Shown piece by piece: positions 17,681 through 25,250 of a stretch of DNA of 34,799 nucleotides. Within the stretch, counting starts at the first letter, position 1; each line of letters starts with the position of its first letter. The notes below the pieces were generated by a model. That model saw nothing but the letters and a program-made list of their open reading frames with translations. It had not been told where the DNA came from and made no database searches. Made by a program: the position numbers and the translations under genes. Source of the DNA: Sphingomonadaceae bacterium (GTDB taxonomy: Bacteria > Pseudomonadota > Alphaproteobacteria > Sphingomonadales > Sphingomonadaceae). The stretch spans positions 1 to 34,799 of the forward strand of contig RFSU01000002.1 of assembly GCA_009923795.1 (NCBI GenBank), read 5' to 3'.

Positions 17681-18334
17681 TCAGAATGAAAACACTTTCG
17701 GCTGTGCAAAGCCAGGAAGCGCAACGGCATCAGCATCCATGATTGGATCCAAGCCAAAGCCCGCGCCCGCTTTATAGCCAATGGACAGGCGCGATACGCC
17801 CCCATCTATCACCGCGGCCGCCAAACGCCCCTTTTCCGCCAGCTGGCGAATCAAGGCATCGGGCACCTGCTCAATGGCCCCATCAACAAGAATCACATCA
17901 TAGGGCGCGCCCTTGCTATGGCCCTTGGCAAGATCCCCCGAGATGACAGTGACGTTGGGAAGACCCTTCAACTGCGCCTTGGCCTCGCCTGCAAGCGCTG
18001 CATCGCTTTCCAGTGCGACGACAGAGCTGGCAAGCCCCGCAACCACGGCAGCCGCATAGCCAGAGGCTGCGGCCACGACCAAGACCTTATCGGTCGGGGC
18101 AATATCGGCCTCAACAATCAAACGGGCTGTCACCAAAGGCGGGTTCATCGACCGCGTGGCGGACAGGGGGATGGCCCGATCAACATAGGCCGTGGCGCGA
18201 CGATCCGCCGGCACAAACTCTTCACGCGCGACGGATTCGATCGCCGCGGTCACCCGAGGATCGGAAACGGCGTTGGTGCGAAGCTGGCTGTCCACCATCG
18301 CACGGCGCATGGCCGGAAAATCAAGATTGCTCAC
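17681..18334 (-). CDS. Protein-L-isoaspartate O-methyltransferase family protein
   Basis: Protein of 217 residues related to PCMT, which repairs isoaspartyl residues using S-adenosylmethionine. PCMT features are the N-terminal MVDSQLRTNAVSDPRV, REEFVPADRR, and PPLVTARLIVEA in the place of the usual PQTVA loop. The SAM-binding motif I reads VLVVAAASGYAAAVVAGL (residues 84-101) instead of VLEIGTGSGY; two motif glycines are replaced by Ala, so activity or substrate may differ. The start codon is GTG at 18334, supported by AGGAG five bases upstream. It leads the tolC-popZ-valS run. Confidence 0.85.
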   Translation of the reverse strand: MSNLDFPAMRRAMVDSQLRTNAVSDPRVTAAIESVAREEFVPADRRATAYVDRAIPLSATRSMNPPLVTARLIVEADIAPTDKVLVVAAASGYAAAVVAGLASSVVALESDAALAGEAKAQLKGLPNVTVISGDLAKGHSKGAPYDVILVDGAIEQVPDALIRQLAEKGRLAAAVIDGGVSRLSIGYKAGAGFGLDPIMDADAVALPGFAQPKVFSF

Positions 18335-18497
18335 ACTGGCTCCTGTGACACACGTGTCTTATAGATACAATACAGCTTGAATGAACTTTTGCTTTAGCGC
18401 CGCCTTGCCCATGCGCCAAGCGGCAAGGTTTAAATTCATGCCTGGTTGACACTTACGCCCTTTTCGACGCACAGACCGCACCGCACCGCGCGATCGA
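18335..18497. other. Intergenic region between the PCMT-like gene and tRNA-Cys
   Basis: Divergent promoter region without a gene. The 8-bp palindrome ACACGTGT lies close to the PCMT-like start. A TATAAG element on the minus strand at about 18365-18360 could be its -10. On the plus strand TTGACA at 18446-18451 is a good -35 for tRNA-Cys, but no convincing -10 follows at the right distance. Confidence 0.3.
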
Positions 18498-18571
18498 GGC
18501 CCGATGGCGGAGTGGTGACGCAGCGGACTGCAAATCCGTGCACGCCGGTTCGATTCCGGCTCGGGCCTCCA
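18498..18571 (+). tRNA. tRNA-Cys (anticodon GCA)
   Basis: A 74-nt cloverleaf. The acceptor GGCCCGA pairs with TCGGGCC, the discriminator is U and CCA is encoded. The anticodon stem GGA/TCC region carries the loop CTGCAAA with GCA, and the T arm is GCCGG-TTCGATT-CCGGC. GCA reads UGC and UGU. Confidence 0.97.
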
Positions 18572-18609
18572 TATCGCCAAAGACGTTGGCAGCGCATCGC
18601 TCAAAAAGG

Positions 18610-19605
18610 TTAACGCCGGGTGCCAGTGCTGTCACCAACCCCCCAGGGATCAAAAGGCGCAGCCCGCAACCAGCGCGTGGCTATCCATTTTGTGCCTTGA
18701 GCAACGGGCAATCCGGCGTGCCGCGACTTGGCATCAGGTCGGCCCGCCGCGTCCACATTTAAAAAGAACAGCGCATCGCCAATACGACCCTTAAACCGGG
18801 TCGCGTTCTCTTCAAGATAGGTTTCCCCACCCGCATAGCCCTCATTCAGATACAAAATGCAGGTCGCCACCCGCTGATTACAGGGCTCGGGAAGCGCATC
18901 GACATGCAGCCGATATTGCTGGCCGGGGGCATAATGGAGCAGGGAAAAGGATTCCCCCTGCGCAACAGGGATGTGTGTCGCAGCAGCGATTCGGCGCTGT
19001 ATTGCCTGAATAGGCAAGGATTCGCGCGTTGGCCCCAAGGTTGCCCCCGCCGATGTGCGGATGGGATGCGGCAGGAATTTGCCACTGCGCGGGTCGACAA
19101 TCATCGATGGCTCGAGCAGGTCTTGGCCTGCGCGGGCAATATGGGCGCATTCGTCCGGGGTGAGAAATGCCGGAAAGCACTGGGCCGAAGGGGTTTCACT
19201 GAGGGTTTCAGCTTTAACTGGGTGCGTTGGATAGCCATCGGCATCGATATTCATCGCGTGCAGAAGACGCATATGCTCTTTGGCCTCTGCATCCCATTGA
19301 GCCGTCTTGCGCAAGAGGGTGAGCGCCGCTTGCCAGTCTGACGGCGCACCTGAGCCATTGGCTGTGAGGGCAATCAAGGCCAAGGCCGCCCAGCCATGCC
19401 GGGCCTCCGCCGCCTGCGCCAATAAGGATCGTGCCAAGGCCAGATCGCGCGGCACAGGATAGCCGATCAGTCGCCAGGAGCCGAGCAGCGCCAAAGCCTC
19501 CGCATCGCCAGACTGTGCCGCACCTTCTGCGATCCGGATGGCCGCGTCGACCTCTCCTGAATCCAGCTTTTGCTGCGCTTGATCGGCGGGATGTTCCATG
19601 GCCAT
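18610..19605 (-). CDS. Helical-repeat protein with prolyl-4-hydroxylase-type 2OG-Fe(II) dioxygenase domain
   Basis: A 331-residue two-part protein. Residues about 11-115 form alpha-helical repeats of the Sel1/TPR kind (EALALLGSWRLIGYPVPRDL, HGWAALALIALTANGSG). Residues about 140-315 form a 2-oxoglutarate/Fe(II) dioxygenase: H234 and D236 in YRLHVDALP, distal H296 in KSRHAGLP, and K306 in GTKWIATRW for 2-oxoglutarate. It probably hydroxylates a peptide or protein side chain, the helical part choosing the target. The ATG at 19605 is preferred because AGGGTGG lies five bases upstream. It follows a TonB receptor gene, separated by a strong terminator. Confidence 0.88.
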   Translation of the reverse strand: MAMEHPADQAQQKLDSGEVDAAIRIAEGAAQSGDAEALALLGSWRLIGYPVPRDLALARSLLAQAAEARHGWAALALIALTANGSGAPSDWQAALTLLRKTAQWDAEAKEHMRLLHAMNIDADGYPTHPVKAETLSETPSAQCFPAFLTPDECAHIARAGQDLLEPSMIVDPRSGKFLPHPIRTSAGATLGPTRESLPIQAIQRRIAAATHIPVAQGESFSLLHYAPGQQYRLHVDALPEPCNQRVATCILYLNEGYAGGETYLEENATRFKGRIGDALFFLNVDAAGRPDAKSRHAGLPVAQGTKWIATRWLRAAPFDPWGVGDSTGTRR

Positions 19606-19624
19606 GCATTCCACCCTGAAGGTC

Positions 19625-19663
19625 AAAGAAAAAGGGGCGGAGACGCATCCCCACCCCTTTTCC
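19625..19663 (-). terminator. Rho-independent terminator after the large TonB receptor gene
   Basis: On the minus strand AAAAGGGG pairs with CCCCTTTT (arms 19661-19654 and 19637-19630). An inner GGGGA/TCTCC pairing closes a short TGCG loop, and a T-rich run (TTTTTCTTT) follows. It ends about 20 bases before the dioxygenase start, so that gene needs readthrough or its own promoter. Confidence 0.8.
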
Positions 19664-19683
19664 TTGGTCAGTTTACCGCTGGA

Positions 19684-22600
19684 TTAGAACTTCTTCTTCA
19701 CACCAGCATAGAAGTAACGGCCGCGGATATCATAGATACCCGAACCACCGCCGACGCCGGTCAGGCCATATGGCGGCTTCTTATCGAGCACGTTGTCAAC
19801 GCCGACATACAAGTTCGTCTGGGTGTTCAATTCATAGCCAAAGCGAACATCCTGATAAACGACATTCCCGTACTTCTTGATCGGAGCATAATCGATGTTC
19901 TGCGGCGGAAGCCCGTTCACCGAGTTATAATCTTCATAGGTATTCAGGTACATGCCCTCAATCCAGCGCGCACCATAGCCAAAGGTCATCTTATTGACCT
20001 TCAGGCTGGTTTCGAAGTTCACCTGATCCTGCGGATCGCCGAGTTCGCCAACGAACACATTCACGAAAGTCGGGTCTGTCGGATTGGTATAGGATTCGTT
20101 CTTCAGCTGGTGCGTCCAGATCACACCGACCGACAGGTCACCCACGCCGATATTGTGGTTGTAATCAACCTGAACGTCGACGCCGCGCACCTTCGACTTG
20201 GCGAAGTTAGCCGTTGATTGGATGAGCGTGCCTTCCAAAATGCGGAAGTTTTGCTCGCCACGCGCGCCGCCTGAAGCACCTGCACGCTTGATCAGTCCGC
20301 AGAACGGATTGTCGAGCGATGCTGAGTCATAGCAAAGGTTGGCAATGGTCTGAGCCGAACCGATTGAGGCAATCAGGTTCTTGACCTGAATGTCATAATA
20401 ATCGGCCGAGATCGACAGGCCCGGGATCCAGCGCGGCTGAATGCGTACGCCACCCGTCCAGGAGTCGGAAGTCTCTTCGCTCAGGCCGGGATTGCCGCCG
20501 CTCAGAATTTCCAATGAGGACGAGTAAACATAGTCATAATCGGACGGACGACCTGCAGCCGAGCAGTTTGCCGCACGGTTCGCGGAACCCTGCGCCAGGT
20601 TGCGCGCCGAACACGGATCGCTGAAGCCTGGAGCAAAGTTTTGGCTCTGCTGCGAATAGAGTTCTGAGAGGTTCGGCGAACGAACAGACCGGGAATAGGT
20701 GCCACGGAAGGTGACATCCTGAACAGGCGACCAGATGGCTTCACCGCCATAAGCGTAAACCGTGCCAGTCGACCCATTATAGTCAGCAACGCGGGCCGAG
20801 CCCTTGACCGACAATTCCTTGAACATCGTCATGTCTGACAGGATCGGAAGATACACTTCGCCAAAGGCTTCCTTCACTTCAAAAGCAGGAGCCGTGAAGC
20901 TTGGAATGGCATTGTAGAAGGCATAGCCCGCCTGCGTGACATCATCGAGGTCATATGCGTTGGTTTCACGACGATATTCCCCACCGACCGAGAAGGCCAA
21001 CGGGCCACCTGGAAGGTTGAAGAAGCCGCTGGTGTCACCCGACACAAAGCCAAGCGCATCAAACTGCGTGATCTTGCCCGTGGCGAGCGAATCAACCGTC
21101 AGATAGCGACGCGCCTCGGCAGAAACCGAACCTTCGCCAAAAGGATTGATCGGAACGCAAGCCGCGATATCGGCAGCAAGGACAGAGGCAACGCCCCCGC
21201 GATCCGTGCCGGAATAGGCCGGGTCAACCTGCGAACGGCAGACAACCTGCCCTGCCGAATTGCGCACCGTATCGATGGCCAGCAGGTAACGCTGACGGTT
21301 CATGTTGTTCTGGATGAAGTTGGTTTCCTTGTGGACACCATAGTTCGCAGACAATTCATAGCGCCAATCGTCATTGAACTCACCGCGCACACCCGCAACA
21401 ACGCGATAGGTTTCACGCGTGAACTTTTCGTCGCGAATGCCGAGGTCAACCCAGTTACGACGCAGAGCAAAGCGGTAGCTGCCGTTCGTAATCTGCGTCA
21501 GCGAAATGGCCTTGTTGGTCGCCGACAGCGTGCTGCCCGTGTTGGGGTTTGCACCTGCCGTCACCGCGGCCGTCAGTTGCTGCGCCAGCAAGGTGCGGGC
21601 AGTGGCCGACAGATAAGGGTTATCAAGACGGATACCTTCACGATTGACGCGGCCCGTTGTGACGAACGACTGATCGTTCAGCCCGGAAACAGTCACACCG
21701 TCCGAAAGGGTCGTGCCCTGCGAGAAGAACGGCCCGCTGACCGAACCAAAGGCTTCGTTGCGCGAATATTTGGCTTCGACAAACGGAATGAATGCTGGGC
21801 TAAATTCATAATGCGCAAGCAAATTCGCCGAGTAGCGTTGCAGGTTCGGCTGGAAGGTCAGGAGCTTGCCTTCACGACCTTTATAGCCATTCCCGCCAAT
21901 GAAGGATGCGTTCGGCGCGAGACCAACACGGGCTGAGCCTGTCTGCTGGACAAGCGAGCCATCCGGCTGAAACAAATAGGCGCAGGTGAAGGAGTTGCCG
22001 AGATAATCATTACCGCAAGGCTGGTTTGCAGCATTTGGGTAGCGAACAGCGATCATGCCGCCCAATGAAATGGTGGCCGAGCGAATATCACGGAAAAATG
22101 CGCGGTCAAAACCACCGGCTGCACCGTTCAGTGAGCCAGAGGCATCGGTTTCAGTCGTCACAAATGCGTCGTTCTGAGCGAAGGCAGGACGATCCGACCC
22201 ATAATAGGGGTCATTCTTGGCATATTCGAGGTTCAGCGCAATGTTGCCCTGGCCATCTGCACCAAAATTCTTCCCGCCGACTACCGACGCGTAATAGCTG
22301 CCCGCATCGCCATATTTGGACATGCCAGCCTGTGCACGTGCCGCAAGACCGTCGTAATTGTCCTTCAGGATGAAGTTCACAACGCCCGCAATAGCATCCG
22401 AACCATAAACAGCAGAAGCACCGCCGGTCACAACTTCAACGCGCTCGATCAAGTCAGACGGGATCGTGTTCACGTCTGGCGACACGCCGTTGACGAGAAT
22501 GTCGCCCGCGACATGGCGACGGCCATTGACGAGAACGAGTGTACGCGCCGTGCCCAAGCCACGCAGATCAAGCAGGTTCAGGCCGCGTGTTCCGAGGAAG

Positions 22601-22923
22601 CGGGTCGAGTTCTGCTGGCTATAGGTGTTGCGCAGCTGCGGAAGATCGTTGAGCTGGTCGCCGACGCTGATCGCGCCGCGTTCAAAAACCTGCTCGCCGG
22701 TCAGAACCGAAACGGGGTTGGCCGATTCGAGGTTCGGGATCACAATGCGTGAGCCGGTGACGATGATGGCGTCACCGTCTTCAGACGCGGTGGACCCGGC
22801 ACCCTGAGCTGGCGTGCTGTCAGCGGACGTCTGTGTTTGGGCCAAAGCCGGCGCGACTGTCAGAAAAGCAGCGGCCAAGCAGGAGGTTCCGCGCAGGGCG
22901 GACAAGAAAGCTGTATGTCTCAC
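19684..22923 (-). CDS. TonB-dependent outer membrane receptor (large)
   Basis: Outer-membrane beta-barrel transporter of 1079 residues, energised by TonB-ExbBD. The signal peptide is MRHTAFLSALRGTSCLAAAF continuing to ALAQ. A TonB-box-like DAIIVTGSRI begins the plug, which includes RGLGTARTLVLVNGRR and VEVVTGGASAVYGSDAIAGV. The barrel ends in the expected aromatic residue (AGVKKKF). Its size and NPVSVLTGEQ motif fit receptors abundant in sphingomonads and caulobacters, whose substrates (sugars, peptides, chelated metals) vary; none can be assigned. The start codon is GTG at 22923, with GGGGAA seven bases away inside a small hairpin. It has its own promoter and a terminator. Confidence 0.93.
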   Translation of the reverse strand: MRHTAFLSALRGTSCLAAAFLTVAPALAQTQTSADSTPAQGAGSTASEDGDAIIVTGSRIVIPNLESANPVSVLTGEQVFERGAISVGDQLNDLPQLRNTYSQQNSTRFLGTRGLNLLDLRGLGTARTLVLVNGRRHVAGDILVNGVSPDVNTIPSDLIERVEVVTGGASAVYGSDAIAGVVNFILKDNYDGLAARAQAGMSKYGDAGSYYASVVGGKNFGADGQGNIALNLEYAKNDPYYGSDRPAFAQNDAFVTTETDASGSLNGAAGGFDRAFFRDIRSATISLGGMIAVRYPNAANQPCGNDYLGNSFTCAYLFQPDGSLVQQTGSARVGLAPNASFIGGNGYKGREGKLLTFQPNLQRYSANLLAHYEFSPAFIPFVEAKYSRNEAFGSVSGPFFSQGTTLSDGVTVSGLNDQSFVTTGRVNREGIRLDNPYLSATARTLLAQQLTAAVTAGANPNTGSTLSATNKAISLTQITNGSYRFALRRNWVDLGIRDEKFTRETYRVVAGVRGEFNDDWRYELSANYGVHKETNFIQNNMNRQRYLLAIDTVRNSAGQVVCRSQVDPAYSGTDRGGVASVLAADIAACVPINPFGEGSVSAEARRYLTVDSLATGKITQFDALGFVSGDTSGFFNLPGGPLAFSVGGEYRRETNAYDLDDVTQAGYAFYNAIPSFTAPAFEVKEAFGEVYLPILSDMTMFKELSVKGSARVADYNGSTGTVYAYGGEAIWSPVQDVTFRGTYSRSVRSPNLSELYSQQSQNFAPGFSDPCSARNLAQGSANRAANCSAAGRPSDYDYVYSSSLEILSGGNPGLSEETSDSWTGGVRIQPRWIPGLSISADYYDIQVKNLIASIGSAQTIANLCYDSASLDNPFCGLIKRAGASGGARGEQNFRILEGTLIQSTANFAKSKVRGVDVQVDYNHNIGVGDLSVGVIWTHQLKNESYTNPTDPTFVNVFVGELGDPQDQVNFETSLKVNKMTFGYGARWIEGMYLNTYEDYNSVNGLPPQNIDYAPIKKYGNVVYQDVRFGYELNTQTNLYVGVDNVLDKKPPYGLTGVGGGSGIYDIRGRYFYAGVKKKF

Positions 22924-22941
22924 GAAAATTCCCCTTTTCGT
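22921..22941 (-). promoter_or_regulatory. Hairpin presenting the ribosome-binding site of the large TonB receptor
   Basis: ACGAAAA (22922-22928) and TTTTCGT (22935-22941) form a perfect 7-bp stem with a six-base loop. On the minus strand that loop is GGGGAA, the likely ribosome-binding site, and the stem includes part of the GTG start codon. The stem is A/T-rich and so only marginally stable. Confidence 0.5.
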
Positions 22942-23022
22942 TATTCTGTGTTCTCATTTGCACAAGCAAGGAGGTTCTAATTCTCTCTGCCCGCCCCCAT
23001 CGGCATGCGCGATTGATGCGCA

Positions 23023-23051
23023 ATACTAAGCTAAATGGTTATTTTTAGCAA
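23023..23051 (-). promoter_or_regulatory. Probable promoter of the large TonB receptor
   Basis: TTGCTA (23051-23046) and TAGTAT (23028-23023) on the minus strand are separated by exactly 17 bases, within the most A/T-rich stretch of the area. The predicted start gives a leader of about 90 bases. The motif match is good, but nothing more supports it. Confidence 0.5.
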
Positions 23052-23274
23052 CTAGAGGCTAATCTAGATAAGTTTTCGTGCTAATTAAATACCATCTGAA
23101 GACCTAATCGCGCGACGTCGGGTTAGGGAGCGCAGGCCCAAGTCGACAAGGGCCGAACGATCCCTATCGCGCAGATCGGTTCAGGATTGATGGTCCCCAT
23201 TGGTGCATTACCCTCTCAATGCACCGTTGCGCGCAGCTTCAACACAAAGGTCAGGAAGCGAGGGCTGGCTGGCC
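23052..23274. other. Intergenic region with an unexplained 8-bp stem-loop
   Basis: No gene is apparent between the TonB receptor promoter and the tRNA-Thr promoter. GGTGCATT (23202-23209) and AATGCACC (23218-23225) form a perfect 8-bp stem with an 8-base loop and no T-tract. A weaker GGCCC/GGGCC pair lies about 60 bases earlier. This could be an operator or part of a small RNA. Confidence 0.4.
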
Positions 23275-23303
23275 TTGCCAGACGCCCCAGCCGCTGTTAA
23301 GCG
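23275..23303 (+). promoter_or_regulatory. Probable promoter of tRNA-Thr
   Basis: TTGCCA (23275-23280), 17 bases, then TAAGCG (23298-23303), ten bases before the tRNA. The weak -10 resembles that of tRNA-Arg (TAACCG), which makes both more believable. Confidence 0.45.
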
Positions 23304-23313
23304 CGCCATCTAT

Positions 23314-23389
23314 GCCGCTTTAGCTCAGTTGGTAGAGCATCGCATTCGTAATGCGGGGGTCAGGTGTTCGAGTCACCTAAGCGGCACCA
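23314..23389 (+). tRNA. tRNA-Thr (anticodon CGT)
   Basis: A 76-nt cloverleaf. The acceptor GCCGCTT pairs with AAGCGGC, the D arm has AGTTGGT, the anticodon loop is TTCGTAA with CGT, and the T arm is CAGGTG-TTCGAGT-CACCT. CCA is encoded. It reads ACG codons. Confidence 0.97.
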
Positions 23390-23511
23390 GCTTTTCTCTT
23401 TCCAGTCTCACGCCTTTGCCTGTGCTTGAAACACGCGGGGACCGATCCCATTTCGGTCAGGTGGGACGGCGGCCTAACGCCTGCTCGCCCGACACAGAGG
23501 ACAGGACGCCG

Positions 23512-23871
23512 ATGAAACGCATGATGTTCGCTCTGGGCGCTGCCCTGAGCCTTGTGGCCTGCGGGGACGCAGTCCAGCAGGCCGAAGATTTTCGAAATGC
23601 AACCGAAGCGGCCATTGACGAACAAGGCCTTGCCAACAGCCTGCGGTCTGCGGTGAATGAGGACGCTGTAAAGGGCTTGGTGACGGGGGCCGCGAAGGAG
23701 GCTCTTGGCGATGCGATACCGCCCGAGGCAATGGGCGCAGTTGGCGCTGTGATTGATGAAGAGGCATCGGCCAAGGGTGTCGACAAGGCTGTGGATGGGC
23801 AGGCGCTCAAAGGCGCTGTGAGAGACACGCTGAAAGACAGCAATCCGTCCACCACGCCCGATCCACAATAG
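23512..23871 (+). CDS. Small lipoprotein of unknown function
   Basis: A 119-residue predicted lipoprotein: MKRMMFALGAALSLVAC is a signal peptide with lipobox LVAC and modified C17. The mature protein is acidic and Ala-rich, with three similar helical segments (ANSLRSAVNEDAVKGLV, AKEALGDAIPPEAMGAVGAV, DKAVDGQALKGAVRDTL) that look like diverged internal repeats; this is my reading by eye. I do not recognise the family. A longer open frame from 23200 runs through the tRNA-Thr gene and is not believable; the ATG at 23512 has CAGGA upstream. The membrane-protein gene follows 31 bases downstream and may be co-transcribed. Confidence 0.7.
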   Translation: MKRMMFALGAALSLVACGDAVQQAEDFRNATEAAIDEQGLANSLRSAVNEDAVKGLVTGAAKEALGDAIPPEAMGAVGAVIDEEASAKGVDKAVDGQALKGAVRDTLKDSNPSTTPDPQ

Positions 23872-23902
23872 CTTGGCTCTGAGAGGCGTTGAGGGCGAGG
23901 AT

Positions 23903-24265
23903 ATGCGTTTTTTGAACTGGCTTGCCTTTGGCGTTGCTGGCCTGATCTCGCTGGGCGAGGTCGCCCGCTTTTGGGGCGATGCGCGCTTCATTCCAATGGC
24001 GCTGGATGAGCTTTTGGTGGCGGCAGCACTGGTCTGGGCGGGATGGCGGGGACGCCATCAGGATGCGCTGCCACATCTCATCGCTTGGGGCGCATTTTCT
24101 GGCCTGATGCTCGTCCTCTTGGTGGAGACGGCAAGTCACCAAATTCATGGCCCGGCCAAAGCCGCCGGGCCGATCTATCTTGCCGCCCTGAGCGTCTTGC
24201 TGATCACCGGATTAGGGGCGATCCGCGCCACGCTGCGTTTGCTCCGCCACAGCAGAGGCCGGTAG
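23903..24265 (+). CDS. Small integral membrane protein of unknown function
   Basis: About 120 residues with four probable membrane helices (LNWLAFGVAGLISLGEVARF, ALDELLVAAALVWAGW, HLIAWGAFSGLMLVLLVET, GPIYLAALSVLLITGLGAI) and a basic C-terminus (RLLRHSRGR). No motif tells its role. The ATG at 23903 with GAGG upstream is preferred over one at 23873. It probably forms an operon with the preceding lipoprotein gene. Its last 54 bases overlap the antiparallel end of the hydrolase gene, an unusually long convergent overlap. Confidence 0.65.
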   Translation: MRFLNWLAFGVAGLISLGEVARFWGDARFIPMALDELLVAAALVWAGWRGRHQDALPHLIAWGAFSGLMLVLLVETASHQIHGPAKAAGPIYLAALSVLLITGLGAIRATLRLLRHSRGR

Positions 24266-25204
24266 CTTTACAGTCACAACAAAAGGCCCCCGCATCGCCG
24301 GACCCCCATAGCGGGCATCGGCAAGGGTGACGGTGGTTGTCGTCGGTGTCCGCACCACCTGCGCATAGGGCAGGCGTGACCAATAGAGGAAATCCGCCAC
24401 AGCCTTATCCTTGCGGGCTTCGGCCAAGGCGGGATCATCCATATTGGTTTTGATCAGCCGATCCTGAAGATGAATATGCGGGGCGGGCCGCCAGTTAAGC
24501 GTGCCAAATCCGTAAGAATCGGACGTTACAAAGACCATATCCCGACGAAACGGGTTCAGCGGAACCGGGCTGGCCACGACATCGGTCACCGGACCGAGAC
24601 CTTGGGCGTTGGCCTGATCCCGGGTCATGCGGTCGGCTGCATCACTGCTCAGGCCCATGGCGAGGATATAGGCGCTCGAAAGAGCAAGGCTGAGCCGCGC
24701 GGGGCGTGCCGCCTTTGCAGACCCCTGACGCTGACGGCGGCGCGACAGCCAGACCCCCAGCCCCAGCATGATCCAGATCCAGAGATCGATGATGAACAAG
24801 ACATCGCCGTAAAACCACCGCTCTGAAAAGGGCATGAGCAGGCGAATGCCATAAGTGTTCATATAGTCGAGCAAGGGGTGCGAAAACCATCCGACATAGG
24901 CCAGCGCCAAAAGCCAGCCGCGATGGATAGGCAAGCGATCTGCTGGCCGCGTGCCTCTTTTACCCTGCACATGATCGAACAATGCCAAGGCAGCGGCCAA
25001 AAGCGGCGGCAGAATCAGCATGGCGATGGGGCCGTGGGTCCACCCCCGACGCCAGGCCAGATTCTCATTCACCAACAGGCCCAGCACATCAATATCCGGC
25101 AGATTGGCACCGATGATCAGCGCCGCCATGCCAAGGCCCGTCTTTTTCTTCAGGCCAGCCTCGCCCAAGGCGGCTCCGGCAAGACTATGGGCAAGATTAT
25201 CCAA
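24212..25204 (-). CDS. YdjM/DUF457-type membrane-bound metal-dependent hydrolase
   Basis: A 330-residue membrane protein. The N-terminus MDNLAHSLAGAALGEAGLKK, the ligand-like GANLPDIDVL and RRGWTHGP, and later GWFSHPLLDYMNTYG are the His/Asp clusters characteristic of the family, which is predicted to bind a metal and hydrolyse a phosphoester or lipid-linked bond. About five helices occupy the first 200 residues; the last 130 form a soluble domain containing TSDSYGFGTLNWRPAP. No substrate is known. It lies 46 bases downstream of the PepSY gene on the same strand, so it may belong to that transcript. Its 3' end overlaps the plus-strand small membrane protein. Confidence 0.85.
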   Translation of the reverse strand: MDNLAHSLAGAALGEAGLKKKTGLGMAALIIGANLPDIDVLGLLVNENLAWRRGWTHGPIAMLILPPLLAAALALFDHVQGKRGTRPADRLPIHRGWLLALAYVGWFSHPLLDYMNTYGIRLLMPFSERWFYGDVLFIIDLWIWIMLGLGVWLSRRRQRQGSAKAARPARLSLALSSAYILAMGLSSDAADRMTRDQANAQGLGPVTDVVASPVPLNPFRRDMVFVTSDSYGFGTLNWRPAPHIHLQDRLIKTNMDDPALAEARKDKAVADFLYWSRLPYAQVVRTPTTTTVTLADARYGGPAMRGPFVVTVKLPASAVAEQTQRGADRP

Positions 25205-25250
25205 TGATGGTCTCCATCAAGAAGGGGTGGTGCGACATGGCTACGGTTTG

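Noticed and set aside
18446..18474. Complete tRNA-Cys promoter
   Set aside because: TTGACA is a good -35, but the bases 16-18 further on do not resemble a -10, so I list only the -35 in the region note.
18359..18604. Minus-strand frame containing PEPESNRRARICSPLRH
   Set aside because: This peptide is the familiar mistaken translation of the complement of a tRNA gene, here tRNA-Cys.
23200..23511. N-terminal extension of the lipoprotein frame
   Set aside because: It runs through the tRNA-Thr gene; the signal peptide begins at 23512.
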